A stretch of 64,000 nt of DNA. Origin: Bacteroidetes bacterium SCGC AAA795-G10 (lineage in GTDB: Bacteria > Bacteroidota > Bacteroidia > Flavobacteriales > Flavobacteriaceae). The position numbers and the translations under genes were made by a program. This document shows positions 7,996 through 15,980 of the stretch, piece after piece. The stretch spans positions 76,131-140,130 of the forward strand of contig QFDA01000001.1 of the NCBI GenBank assembly GCA_003130815.1, written 5' to 3'. Each line of letters opens with the position of its first letter. Within the stretch, counting starts at the first letter, position 1. The notes below the pieces were generated by a model that ran no database searches, had not been told where the DNA came from, and was given only the letters and a program-made list of their open reading frames with translations.

Positions 7996-8286
7996 TTAAT
8001 AATTACCGAAAAAAAAATTCGGTGGACCTCTATCTCTTAGATTATTGAAACTCAATCTATTGTAAATAGAAGTATTATTAAATATGTATTTAAATAATGT
8101 TTGAGCATTATTTAAAATTATTTCACTATTAAAATGATATTCAACTAAAGGCTGGTAATAAATATCTAGAAAATCATTATGCTTATTAAAATTATGAATA
8201 TGAGTCTGTTCATGAGAACATTCAATTTTATCAAAGTGATAATCAAATATATGTTCCAGTTTTAAACCCATAGGGATTAAAAACAT
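7996..8286 (-). CDS. His-rich membrane-anchored small protein
   Basis: From the ATG at 8286 the product has 96 residues with seven His in the first 51 (12, 17, 25, 29, 31, 36, 51), one Cys23 and a C-terminal NNLRDRGPPNFFFGNY segment. The ATG cuts into a hydrophobic segment; the same frame is open to a stop at 8364 and encodes SVVSIFLIAMFLIPMGL with a preceding KTKNPN. The true start may be a non-ATG codon upstream, for example CTG at 8349, one base after the DUF1080 stop. Similar small flavobacterial proteins with one N-terminal helix and a His/Cys-rich tail are common but uncharacterised. A metal-related role is inferred from composition and neighbours. Confidence 0.65.
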   Translation of the reverse strand: MFLIPMGLKLEHIFDYHFDKIECSHEQTHIHNFNKHNDFLDIYYQPLVEYHFNSEIILNNAQTLFKYIFNNTSIYNRLSFNNLRDRGPPNFFFGNY

Positions 8287-8350
8287 GGCTATTAAAAAAA
8301 TTGAAACAACAGAATATAGAGGACTAATATTTGGGTTCTTCGTTTTCAGA

Positions 8351-9076
8351 CTATAATTTTTTTATTTTAATATTTTTATATGAAATTATTCCTGGGTGAT
8401 CTTGTAGGGTAATATGTCCTTTTTTGTATTTCCCGAAACCTGACATGTCTCTAAACTTGCTATTCTCGACCATTGAATCCCATTCTGGGCCAGTTAATGG
8501 AAAGCTGTTTACAATTATTCCATTAAGAAACACAGTTCCTTTGTTCTTATTGTGGTTTACTATAATGTGATACTTATTCCACTCACCTGCTTTTTTTGAT
8601 GGTTTAGAACTTGGTGGGATCATATCATAAAGTGCACCAACAGTATGCTTTTGATGATCAGGATCATCACCGTAAATATCAGCATCTATTACTTGGATTT
8701 CCGGGCCAGTAACATGTGGATGTTCATACATTTTGTCTTCACTTACTCCCCACATAAAACCGCTGTTCGAACCTGGGGAAACCATCCACTCAAACTCAAT
8801 TTCAAAACTTTCAAAGACTTCGTCTGTTAGCAAACTTTTATTTCCTTCACCGGTTGCGTTACTTGCATTAAAAGTAAAAATACCATTCTCAACAGTCCAT
8901 CCGCTTTTTCCACCATCTTCATTCTGGTATATATGCCAGCCCCTGAAGCTATCCTGTTGTGATAGAAGCAGCCAGCTAGACTCTGGCTTCTTTGAAGTTT
9001 CTTTATTACTTTCTTTGGAAATTTGTTTACAACTTACAAATGCGATAGATAAAAGAATAATTATTCTACATGTCAT
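8351..9076 (-). CDS. DUF1080 (3-keto-disaccharide hydrolase-type) lipoprotein
   Basis: A 241-residue protein with a lipoprotein signal (LSIAFVSC, lipidated Cys16) and one DUF1080 domain over about residues 35-241. It is a concanavalin-like beta-sandwich fold with the usual landmarks: GWTVENGIF, DEVFESFEIEFEW, SNSGFMWGV, TGPEIQVID, EWNKYHII and GHITLQDH. Members named 3-keto-disaccharide hydrolase cleave oxidised sugars; many are only annotated by domain. The exported, lipid-anchored form suggests outer-face sugar processing. It stops just before the His-rich protein frame, so that downstream gene may share its transcript. Specificity cannot be read from the sequence. Confidence 0.88.
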   Translation of the reverse strand: MTCRIIILLSIAFVSCKQISKESNKETSKKPESSWLLLSQQDSFRGWHIYQNEDGGKSGWTVENGIFTFNASNATGEGNKSLLTDEVFESFEIEFEWMVSPGSNSGFMWGVSEDKMYEHPHVTGPEIQVIDADIYGDDPDHQKHTVGALYDMIPPSSKPSKKAGEWNKYHIIVNHNKNKGTVFLNGIIVNSFPLTGPEWDSMVENSKFRDMSGFGKYKKGHITLQDHPGIISYKNIKIKKL

Positions 9077-9159
9077 TATCCAAATATTTAAGTAAAAGTA
9101 ATGAATTCTTTAAAAGTCTTAGATTTAATTAAGGTAAAGATGTAAACAAAAATTAAAAT

Positions 9160-10113
9160 TTAAAGCTTTCGAGCTTTTAGTTTTTCCGTCAATTTTGGAA
9201 CGATCTCAAATGCATCCCCAACAATACCATAATCTGCTGCTTTAAAAAAAGGTGCTTCCGGGTCATTATTAATTACAACCTTGACTTTTGAGGAATTAAT
9301 CCCGGCTAAATGTTGAATTGCACCTGAAACGCCAACCGCTATATACAAATTTGATGCAACAGGCTTACCAGTTTGACCTACGTGTTCACTATGAGGTCTC
9401 CATCCCATATCAGATACAGGTTTAGAACAAGCAGTAGCGGCACCTAGAACGTCAGCCAAGTCTTCAATAAGATTCCAGTTTTCTGGTCCTTTTAATCCAC
9501 GTCCGCCTGAAACAACAATATCTGCGTCTGCAATAGTGACTTCACCTTTTAATCTATCTACCTCAGTTACTTTTAAACTTTTAGTTGAAGATATATATGT
9601 GCCTTTTAAATATTCACAAGTTTTATTTTGTTCTTCTAATCCAAAAGAATTTGATGAAAGTGATAAAATTACTCGGTCTTTTAAACTTTTATTCTCATTG
9701 TATGCCTTATTCGTAAAACAAGAACATTTAACTTGAATAGGATCGTATTTTGTTGGTAATCCAACTACATTTGAGATATAGGCTGAATTAACTTTAACAG
9801 ATAAAATTGGTCCTAAATATCTTCCATCAGCAGATGAGCTTACTACAATTATGCTTGCTTTTTCCTTTTCTATTAGTTGAGAAATACTATCACTATAACT
9901 TTCTACATTAAAAAAATTATCTTCTTTTGTTTCTATGTTATAGAATTTATCAACTCCATAAGACTCAAGTATTATTGTGTTATTAATATTGAATCCTACT
10001 CCAACTAACTCATAACCTTTAGCATCAGCTATAGCTCTAGAATAAGAAGCTATCTCTAAACCTGTTTTTTTAACATCTCCGTCTTGTGATTCAATAAATG
10101 CAAGTATTTTCAT
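9160..10113 (-). CDS. etfA: Electron transfer flavoprotein, alpha subunit
   Basis: A 317-residue protein of normal length. The C-terminal FAD domain (about 195-317) carries the family signature: VSGGRGLK, HVGQTGKPVASNLYIAVG, SGAIQHLAGINSSK and ADYGIVGDAFE. EtfAB accepts electrons from acyl-CoA and other flavin dehydrogenases and passes them to ETF:quinone oxidoreductase. It follows etfB with a 9-bp gap, so the two subunits are made together. No dehydrogenase gene is in the window; presumably the pair serves fatty-acid or amino-acid oxidation encoded elsewhere. Confidence 0.96.
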   Translation of the reverse strand: MKILAFIESQDGDVKKTGLEIASYSRAIADAKGYELVGVGFNINNTIILESYGVDKFYNIETKEDNFFNVESYSDSISQLIEKEKASIIVVSSSADGRYLGPILSVKVNSAYISNVVGLPTKYDPIQVKCSCFTNKAYNENKSLKDRVILSLSSNSFGLEEQNKTCEYLKGTYISSTKSLKVTEVDRLKGEVTIADADIVVSGGRGLKGPENWNLIEDLADVLGAATACSKPVSDMGWRPHSEHVGQTGKPVASNLYIAVGVSGAIQHLAGINSSKVKVVINNDPEAPFFKAADYGIVGDAFEIVPKLTEKLKARKL

Positions 10114-10122
10114 TTTTTTACT

Positions 10123-10869
10123 TTATAGAACTTTTGCTTCATTTTCTAGTAACTTAATTAATTCATCAATATTATCTGAATCAACTAGTTTAACTGGACC
10201 TTTTTCATCTGGTTTTTTAAAAGTTAGAATTTCAGTTGCTGGTTTAATTTCATTTGGAGATATTACTTCTAACGGTTTTTGACGCGCTTGCATTATTCCA
10301 CGCATGTTTGGTATTATAAGATCTTTCTCTTCAACCAGTCCTTTTTGAGCACCAATAATAACTGGTAGGGAAGCTTTCAAACTTTCCTTACCGCCATCTA
10401 TTTCTCTCTGTAAATCAACTTTGTTTCCGTCTATTTCTAAATGGATGCAATTTGCTAAGTAGGGCATTTCACAAAGTGTGGCAAGTATTCCGCCTACCAT
10501 ACCTCCATTATAATCAATTGATTCTCTTCCTGTAATAATAAGATCATAGTTTTTATCCTTGCAAATAGTTGACAAAACTGATGCTACTTGAAAACCGTCT
10601 TTTGCTTGAATATTAACTCGAAGTGCTTGGTCAGCGCCAATAGCAAGACATTTTCTTAAGATAGGATCACAGCTTTCATCCCCAACTGTTACGACTGTAA
10701 CTTTTGCTCCTGATTTTTGCTGAAGCCATATTGCACGCGTCAACCCGAATTCATCATTTGGATTGATTACAAATTGAACACCCTGAGAATCAAAAGAAGA
10801 ATTACCTTCTTTGAAATTAATCTTCGAAGTTGTATCTGGAACACAACTGATGCAAACAAGAATATTCAA
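10123..10869 (-). CDS. etfB: Electron transfer flavoprotein, beta subunit
   Basis: A 248-residue protein beginning NILVCISCVPDTTSKI, the standard EtfB N terminus, so the TTG at 10869 must be the start. Further landmarks are FVINPNDEFGLTRA, VVTVGDE, the GRESIDYNGG AMP-site region and GKESLKASLPVIIGAQKGL. It is the first gene of etfBA. The promoter must lie in the roughly 30 bases between the start and the terminator hairpin of the upstream unit. Confidence 0.96.
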   Translation of the reverse strand: MNILVCISCVPDTTSKINFKEGNSSFDSQGVQFVINPNDEFGLTRAIWLQQKSGAKVTVVTVGDESCDPILRKCLAIGADQALRVNIQAKDGFQVASVLSTICKDKNYDLIITGRESIDYNGGMVGGILATLCEMPYLANCIHLEIDGNKVDLQREIDGGKESLKASLPVIIGAQKGLVEEKDLIIPNMRGIMQARQKPLEVISPNEIKPATEILTFKKPDEKGPVKLVDSDNIDELIKLLENEAKVL

Positions 10870-10897
10870 TCTAAAACAATTTTAATCTAATGTAGTT

Positions 10898-10924
10898 AAA
10901 AAAATGACATAGTGTCATTTTTTT
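10898..10924 (-). terminator. Intrinsic terminator of the xylB-xylA-FGE unit
   Basis: A perfect 12-bp stem: seven A plus TGACA (10898-10909), loop TAG, then TGTCA plus a T run. It is symmetric, so both strands end in a T tract. It lies 16 bp beyond the stop of the FGE-like gene and just upstream of etfB, matching termination of the leftward xylose unit. Confidence 0.8.
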
Positions 10925-10939
10925 TATATTTCATTTAGT

Positions 10940-11953
10940 TTAATTAATGTCTTTAACCAATCTAAATCCAGTATGTTGGAGTCCTGTGTCTGGTGAGGAT
11001 TTCATTCTAGCTGAAACCCTATATCCAGAACAATAAGCGTCATTGCACAAAAAAGATCCTCCTCGCATGACCTTTTGTTTAAGATAAGGTTGGTAAGGAT
11101 CATAAGGCTTCTCAGGCCCTTTTGGATTTGATAACTTCTGATCTTTTATTTTCGAATAATAATTAAAATCATACCAATCTGAACACCATTCCCATACATT
11201 CCCTGCCATGTCATAAAGCTCAAAAGAATTTGGTTCAAATGATCCAACTGGAGCAGTATAAAAGAAATTATCTCTTTGTTCATTAAAATAAGGGAAACTT
11301 CCCTCCCATGAATTTAATTTTGGTGATCCAGAGTTCAAATCTTCATTACCCCATGGGTAAATTGAATTTTTTCTACCTCCTCGAGCAGCCCATTCCCACT
11401 CAGCCTCTGTTGGTAATCTTTTCCCTACCCACTTAGCATAGGCAATTGCATCATACCAGGATATATGAACAACAGGATGGTCACCTTTCCCTTCTATATT
11501 ACTATCTGGACCCATAGGATGTTTCCAATTTGCCCCGGGTTGCCACTTCCACCACTGATTGTGATAATTTAAATTTACAGGGCCTTGTGAAGAAGTAAAT
11601 ATTAATGACGCTGGTTTAAAAAGAGAATCATCTGGTCTTGGGGTATTGGGTGGGAGTTCCTTTTTAATATCTTCCCACTTGGGGGGAATCTCTGCTGTAG
11701 TTACGTAGCCTGTTGCTTCAACGAATCGTGTAAATTGACTATTGGTGACCTCAGTTTGATCGATCCAAAAAGAATCAACATAAACAAGGTGCTTTGGAGA
11801 TTCATCTTTTCTTGAAAATTTTTCTTCACTACCCATTAAAAAACTCCCTGAGGGAATCAATACCATTCCTTCTTTCTTGACTATGTTACTTTCAAAGTTA
11901 TCTTGATTACACCCAAGAAATAAAATTGAGGCTAATATTAGGAGGCGTAACAT
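10940..11953 (-). CDS. Formylglycine-generating-enzyme-type lipoprotein (SUMF1/FGE domain)
   Basis: About 337 residues from the ATG at 11953 (an in-frame TTG lies one codon upstream). A lipoprotein signal ends at Cys15 (ILFLGC). The FGE-sulfatase domain runs from about residue 28 to 337: IPSGSFLMGSEE, WIDQTEVTNSQF, HPVVHISWYDA, KRLPTEAEWEWAARGG, YDMAGNVWEWCSDWY. The C-terminal motif GGSFLCNDAYCSGYR carries both cysteines (C303 and C308) that in true FGEs bind copper and oxidise the sulfatase Cys to formylglycine. It is therefore a plausible active enzyme, not just a structural homologue. It lies 6 bp after xylA, so belongs to that unit. No sulfatase is in the window, and the exported location is odd for a sulfatase activator. 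Confidence 0.85.
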   Translation of the reverse strand: MLRLLILASILFLGCNQDNFESNIVKKEGMVLIPSGSFLMGSEEKFSRKDESPKHLVYVDSFWIDQTEVTNSQFTRFVEATGYVTTAEIPPKWEDIKKELPPNTPRPDDSLFKPASLIFTSSQGPVNLNYHNQWWKWQPGANWKHPMGPDSNIEGKGDHPVVHISWYDAIAYAKWVGKRLPTEAEWEWAARGGRKNSIYPWGNEDLNSGSPKLNSWEGSFPYFNEQRDNFFYTAPVGSFEPNSFELYDMAGNVWEWCSDWYDFNYYSKIKDQKLSNPKGPEKPYDPYQPYLKQKVMRGGSFLCNDAYCSGYRVSARMKSSPDTGLQHTGFRLVKDIN

Positions 11954-11959
11954 CAAATA

Positions 11960-13285
11960 CTATATAAATTGATTAATTATATTTTCAAAAAGTTCCTGCT
12001 TTCCACTTACCTGTTTTGGAGATTTAGAGTTGAATGCAATTTCTGATAAATTCTCTAAACTTAATTTTCCATTCTCAAATTGTTTACCGTTGCCACTGTC
12101 AAAAGAATTATAACGATCTTTTCTAAGCCGAGGAAATTCTGATTGAGTAAGTATTTTCTCTGCAGTTAGAATTGCCCTAGCAAAAGTGTCAGCACCACCG
12201 ATGTGAGCATGAAAAATATCATCTAAATCTGTAGAATTTCTTCTAATTTTTGCATCAAAATTTATTCCTCCCCCTTGTAAGCCTCCAGATTGTAAAAAAA
12301 TGAGCATTGCTTCTGTAACCTCATAAATATTCACAGGAAATTGGTCAGTATCCCATCCATTTTGATTATCTCCTCTGTTAGCATCAATACTTCCTAGCAT
12401 CCCAGAATGTGCTGCTATAGCTAATTCGTGTTCAAATGAGTGCTGAGCTAATGTTGCATGGTTTACCTCGATATTTAACTTGAAATCTTTCTCTAGTCCA
12501 TACGCTCTTAAAAAACCAATGGCTGTTGCTGCATCAAAATCGTACTGATGTTTCATGGGTTCCATCGGTTTGGGCTCTATAAAAAAGGTTCCCTTAAACC
12601 CCTGACCACGAGCATAATCTCTTGCCATTGACAACATTTTAGCCATATGATCTAACTCTCTGTTAATGTCTGTATTTAGTAAAGACATGTATCCTTCCCT
12701 TCCACCCCAAAAAACATAATTTTCTCCACCAAGTGCAATAGTTAAATCTAATGCCATTTTAATTTGAGCACCTGCACGAGCTACAACTTCAAAATCTGGA
12801 TTTGTTGCTGCTCCGTTCATATAAATTGGATTAGAAAAACAGTTTGCAGTTCCCCAAAGGATCTTTACACCTGAATCCTTTTTCTTTTGAGAAATATAAT
12901 CAGCAATTTTATGTAAACGCTTTTCAGTTTCAATCAAATTGTCTGCTTCGTCTACTAAATCTACATCATGGAAGCAGAAATAATCAAAACCTAACTTTGT
13001 AATTAATTCAAATGCTGCATCTGCTTTATCACGTGCTCTTTGCAATGGATCATTTGATTGATCCCATGGAAATTTTTGAGTTCCAGGGCCAAACGGATCT
13101 GCTCCCTGTCCACAGAAGCTATGCCAGTAAGCAATAGCAAACTTAAAATGCTCCCGCATTGTTTTACCCATTACTAATTGATCTGGATTATAGTATTTGT
13201 AAGCAAACGGATTATCAGATTCTTTTCCCTCATAATTGATTTTGCTAACTCCTTTATAAAATTCTTTATCGCCCGTAATTATCAT
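11960..13285 (-). CDS. xylA: Xylose isomerase
   Basis: A 441-residue class II xylose isomerase, interconverting D-xylose and D-xylulose in the cytoplasm. Characteristic segments are FHDVDLVDEADN (catalytic His region), FWGGREGYMSLLNTD, FIEPKPMEPMKHQYD (metal-binding Glu), LNIEVNHATLAQHSFEHEL and GSIDANRGDNQNGWDTDQFP (metal ligands), and INFDAKIRRNS. The start ATG overlaps the TGA of xylB by four bases (ATGA), so the two catabolic enzymes are translationally coupled. Confidence 0.98.
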   Translation of the reverse strand: MIITGDKEFYKGVSKINYEGKESDNPFAYKYYNPDQLVMGKTMREHFKFAIAYWHSFCGQGADPFGPGTQKFPWDQSNDPLQRARDKADAAFELITKLGFDYFCFHDVDLVDEADNLIETEKRLHKIADYISQKKKDSGVKILWGTANCFSNPIYMNGAATNPDFEVVARAGAQIKMALDLTIALGGENYVFWGGREGYMSLLNTDINRELDHMAKMLSMARDYARGQGFKGTFFIEPKPMEPMKHQYDFDAATAIGFLRAYGLEKDFKLNIEVNHATLAQHSFEHELAIAAHSGMLGSIDANRGDNQNGWDTDQFPVNIYEVTEAMLIFLQSGGLQGGGINFDAKIRRNSTDLDDIFHAHIGGADTFARAILTAEKILTQSEFPRLRKDRYNSFDSGNGKQFENGKLSLENLSEIAFNSKSPKQVSGKQELFENIINQFI

Positions 13286-14769
13286 TGATTTGTATTTAAT
13301 TTATTATTTAAGATTTTTTCCCATTTATCATAAGCTATTTTATACTCTTCATTTTTGATATGGGGTTCTATAATTTTGATTTTGTCATTGTTACCTAGGG
13401 AGGTGCTTAACTCTTCCATAGAATTTACATCAAGACTTGACGCCCTTGCAGCTCCAACTGCTCCTGTAGTATTATATATTTCAACTGGCCTACCTATTAA
13501 TGAAGAAAAAGTAGAAGTGAAAACTTCTGATTGAAAAATATTATCATTTCCAGCTCTAATTAATTCTGTATTCAGACCATCCTTATTCATTATTTTCATT
13601 CCATAAACAAAAGCAAAGGCTATACCCTCTAAAGTTGCTCTACAAAGATGGGAATCATTATGCAAATTTAAGTTTAGATCGCTCAGATGGGCGCCTAAAT
13701 TTTGATTATTTAACATTCGCTCAGCTCCATTACCAAAGGGTAAATTGACAAGTCCATTACTTCCAATTTCAATTTTACTTGCCAAGTTGTTCATAGTAGT
13801 AAAATCATCAATTTTGGTCAATTTTTTTAACCAACTGTAAAAAATACCAGCTCCATTAATGCATAAAAGGGTTCCGATTCTTGGTTGTTCTGGCGTATAA
13901 TTTACGTGAGCAAAATGATTTAATCTTGAAAATTCTTTAGAATCAATTTTATCACTAACTGAAAAAATAACACCTGATGTGCCACCAGTTGCAGCAACTT
14001 CTCCTGGTTTTAGAACATTTAAAGAAAGTGCGTTGTTTGGTTGATCTCCAGCACGATATCTAATCGGAATTCCAATTGGTAAACCAGTAGCTTTTGCTGC
14101 TACATCGGTTACAAATCCTTGGTTTTGAAAGTTACTAACTAAAGATGGAGTTAAACTGGTATCTAAATCAAAAAATTCAAGCAGCCAATTTGCTACTTTT
14201 TTTTCTTTATAATCCCATAAAATTGCTTCTGATATACCGTTAGTGGTTGTGTTAATTTCACCAGTCAGCTTATAAGCTATAAAATCTCCGGGCAACATGA
14301 AGTTTGACACTTTCTCATATAATTTTTCTTCATTGTCTTTTACCCATTTTAGTTTTGACGCAGTAAAATTTCCAGGTGAATTTAATAATTGTTTACCGTA
14401 TTTACTTTCACCTATTTCCTTTGCTGCCAAATTCCCAATTTCAATGGCTCTACTGTCGCACCATATAATTGAATCTCTTAAAAGTTGACCTTTATTGTCT
14501 ACTATAACCAATCCATGCATTTGATATGAAATACCGATCGCAAGAATATCCTTTGACGAAATTTTATTTTCATATAAGATTCGTTTTGTTGCCGTGCAAA
14601 TACAATCCCACCAAATATTAGGGTCTTGCTCGGCCCAATTAAATTTGCCTGCTTTAATCACCATTTCATTTTTAGGTTCAGAAACCACAGCAATTGATTT
14701 CTTTGTTTTTTCGTCTACTATAGCAACTTTTATAGATGAACTTCCTATGTCATAGCCTATGTAATACAT
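13282..14769 (-). CDS. xylB: Xylulokinase (FGGY family)
   Basis: A 495-residue sugar kinase that phosphorylates D-xylulose to xylulose 5-phosphate. The N-terminal FGGY half starts YYIGYDIGSSSIKVAIV and contains MHGLVIVD and IIWCDSRA. The C-terminal half has the ATP-site motifs ATGGTSGVIFSV and INGAGIFYSW, and GNDNIFQSEVFTS with the NTTGAVGAARAS ending. Function as a xylulokinase is supported by direct coupling to xylA. First gene of the xylB-xylA-FGE unit; a perfect 15-bp palindrome lies 27 to 41 bases upstream of its ATG. No xylose transporter or dedicated regulator is in the window. Confidence 0.96.
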   Translation of the reverse strand: MYYIGYDIGSSSIKVAIVDEKTKKSIAVVSEPKNEMVIKAGKFNWAEQDPNIWWDCICTATKRILYENKISSKDILAIGISYQMHGLVIVDNKGQLLRDSIIWCDSRAIEIGNLAAKEIGESKYGKQLLNSPGNFTASKLKWVKDNEEKLYEKVSNFMLPGDFIAYKLTGEINTTTNGISEAILWDYKEKKVANWLLEFFDLDTSLTPSLVSNFQNQGFVTDVAAKATGLPIGIPIRYRAGDQPNNALSLNVLKPGEVAATGGTSGVIFSVSDKIDSKEFSRLNHFAHVNYTPEQPRIGTLLCINGAGIFYSWLKKLTKIDDFTTMNNLASKIEIGSNGLVNLPFGNGAERMLNNQNLGAHLSDLNLNLHNDSHLCRATLEGIAFAFVYGMKIMNKDGLNTELIRAGNDNIFQSEVFTSTFSSLIGRPVEIYNTTGAVGAARASSLDVNSMEELSTSLGNNDKIKIIEPHIKNEEYKIAYDKWEKILNNKLNTNQ

Positions 14770-14795
14770 TAAGCAAGCGTAATAATATTTGTGAA

Positions 14796-14810
14796 AATTT
14801 GATTCAAATT
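14796..14810. promoter_or_regulatory. Perfect 15-bp palindrome upstream of xylB
   Basis: AATTTGA-T-TCAAATT: seven-base arms around one base, in the 154-bp divergent region between xylB (minus) and the Tat TIM-barrel gene (plus). It is close enough to the xylB start to overlap its promoter. The arms are AT-rich, so chance is possible; an operator for a sugar-responsive repressor is inference. Confidence 0.45.
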
Positions 14811-14923
14811 AAATATAAAGAAAACTTTTTTGGGCATCAATGAAATAGTGGACTTTATATGTAGTTGTGCTTTATAAATAATTTACATAATTTTATTTAG
14901 ATGAATAAATTTTAGATAAAATC

Positions 14924-15973
14924 ATGAAACTAAAAAAATCGAATTTAAACAGACGTGAGTTTTTTAAAAATACTGGAATCGCTGCTGTAGGACTTAGCAT
15001 AGGGACAAACAAGTTATGGGGAGCACCTGCTTACATACCAAACTTACTGAAACCAAATTCAAAAATTAATGGAATACAAATAGGAGTAATTACTTATTCC
15101 TTCAGAGAAATGGAAGATCAAAGTGCTGAAGCCACGCTCCAATATATTTTAGATTGTGGCATAAATGCGATTGAGCTGATGGGTGGTGTAGCTGAAAACT
15201 ATTTAGGTAGACCAGAATATAAAATTGATAGAAGAACTTACTACAGGCTAATGAGATTAGATAGAAAAAAAGAAATATCTCGAGATGAAAAGAAACAATT
15301 AGCTGACTTAAAACAACAACAGAAATCCTACGAAAAAGAGGCTGCAAATTGGGGGAAAAATAGAAATCCAAATAATTTTTTAAAGCTCCGTAAAATGTTT
15401 AACGATGCCGGTGTTGAAATTTATGCATTTAAACCTGACTATTTACTGGGTAAAAAAAATTCAGATGCTGATATAAACTATGCGATGAAAGCAGGAAAAG
15501 TTCTTGGAGCAAGTCATGTTACTCTTGAATTACCTGAAGATCCAGAACACACACTAAGGCTTGGAAAATTAGCTGAGAAAAATAATATTAAAGTTGCTTA
15601 CCACGGTCATACTCAGCAGCATGCAAAATGGTGGGATACAGCACTTAAACAATCAGATAGTAATGTTATGAATCCAGACTTGGGTCACTATATAGCTGCT
15701 GGAAACACAGATGGATTGGAATTTTTATCTAATATGAATAAAAAAATATATAGTATGCATACCAAAGACCGCAAGAGTCTTGCTAATGGACAAGATAATA
15801 TGCCTTTTGGGATGGGAGACACTCCAATAGTTGAAGCATTACAATTAATGAGAGATCAAAAATATTCATTCCCAGCTACCATAGAATATGAGTATAAGAC
15901 ACCAGAAAATTCTACTATAATTAATGAAATAAGAAAGTGTGTTGATTACTGTAAGGATGCTTTAGAATCATAG
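14924..15973 (+). CDS. Tat-exported sugar isomerase/epimerase-like TIM-barrel protein
   Basis: A 349-residue protein with a twin-arginine signal (NRREFFKNTGIAAVGLSIG) and a xylose-isomerase-like AP-endonuclease-2 TIM barrel. Barrel landmarks include GVITYSFREM, GINAIELMGG, SHVTLELPEDPEH, IKVAYHGHTQ, NVMNPDLGHY, IYSMHTKDRK and TIEYEY, which supply the His, Asp and Glu metal ligands of the fold. An additional charged helical insertion lies at about residues 105-150 (RKKEISRDEKKQLADLK). Such exported members are frequent in Bacteroidota polysaccharide users and often have no assigned substrate. It is divergent from xylB; shared control is possible but not shown. Confidence 0.88.
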   Translation: MKLKKSNLNRREFFKNTGIAAVGLSIGTNKLWGAPAYIPNLLKPNSKINGIQIGVITYSFREMEDQSAEATLQYILDCGINAIELMGGVAENYLGRPEYKIDRRTYYRLMRLDRKKEISRDEKKQLADLKQQQKSYEKEAANWGKNRNPNNFLKLRKMFNDAGVEIYAFKPDYLLGKKNSDADINYAMKAGKVLGASHVTLELPEDPEHTLRLGKLAEKNNIKVAYHGHTQQHAKWWDTALKQSDSNVMNPDLGHYIAAGNTDGLEFLSNMNKKIYSMHTKDRKSLANGQDNMPFGMGDTPIVEALQLMRDQKYSFPATIEYEYKTPENSTIINEIRKCVDYCKDALES

Positions 15974-15980
15974 ATAAGAT

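Noticed and set aside
8645-9095. Two plus-strand frames opposite the DUF1080 gene
   Set aside because: No signal or domain; DUF1080 landmarks are clear on the minus strand.
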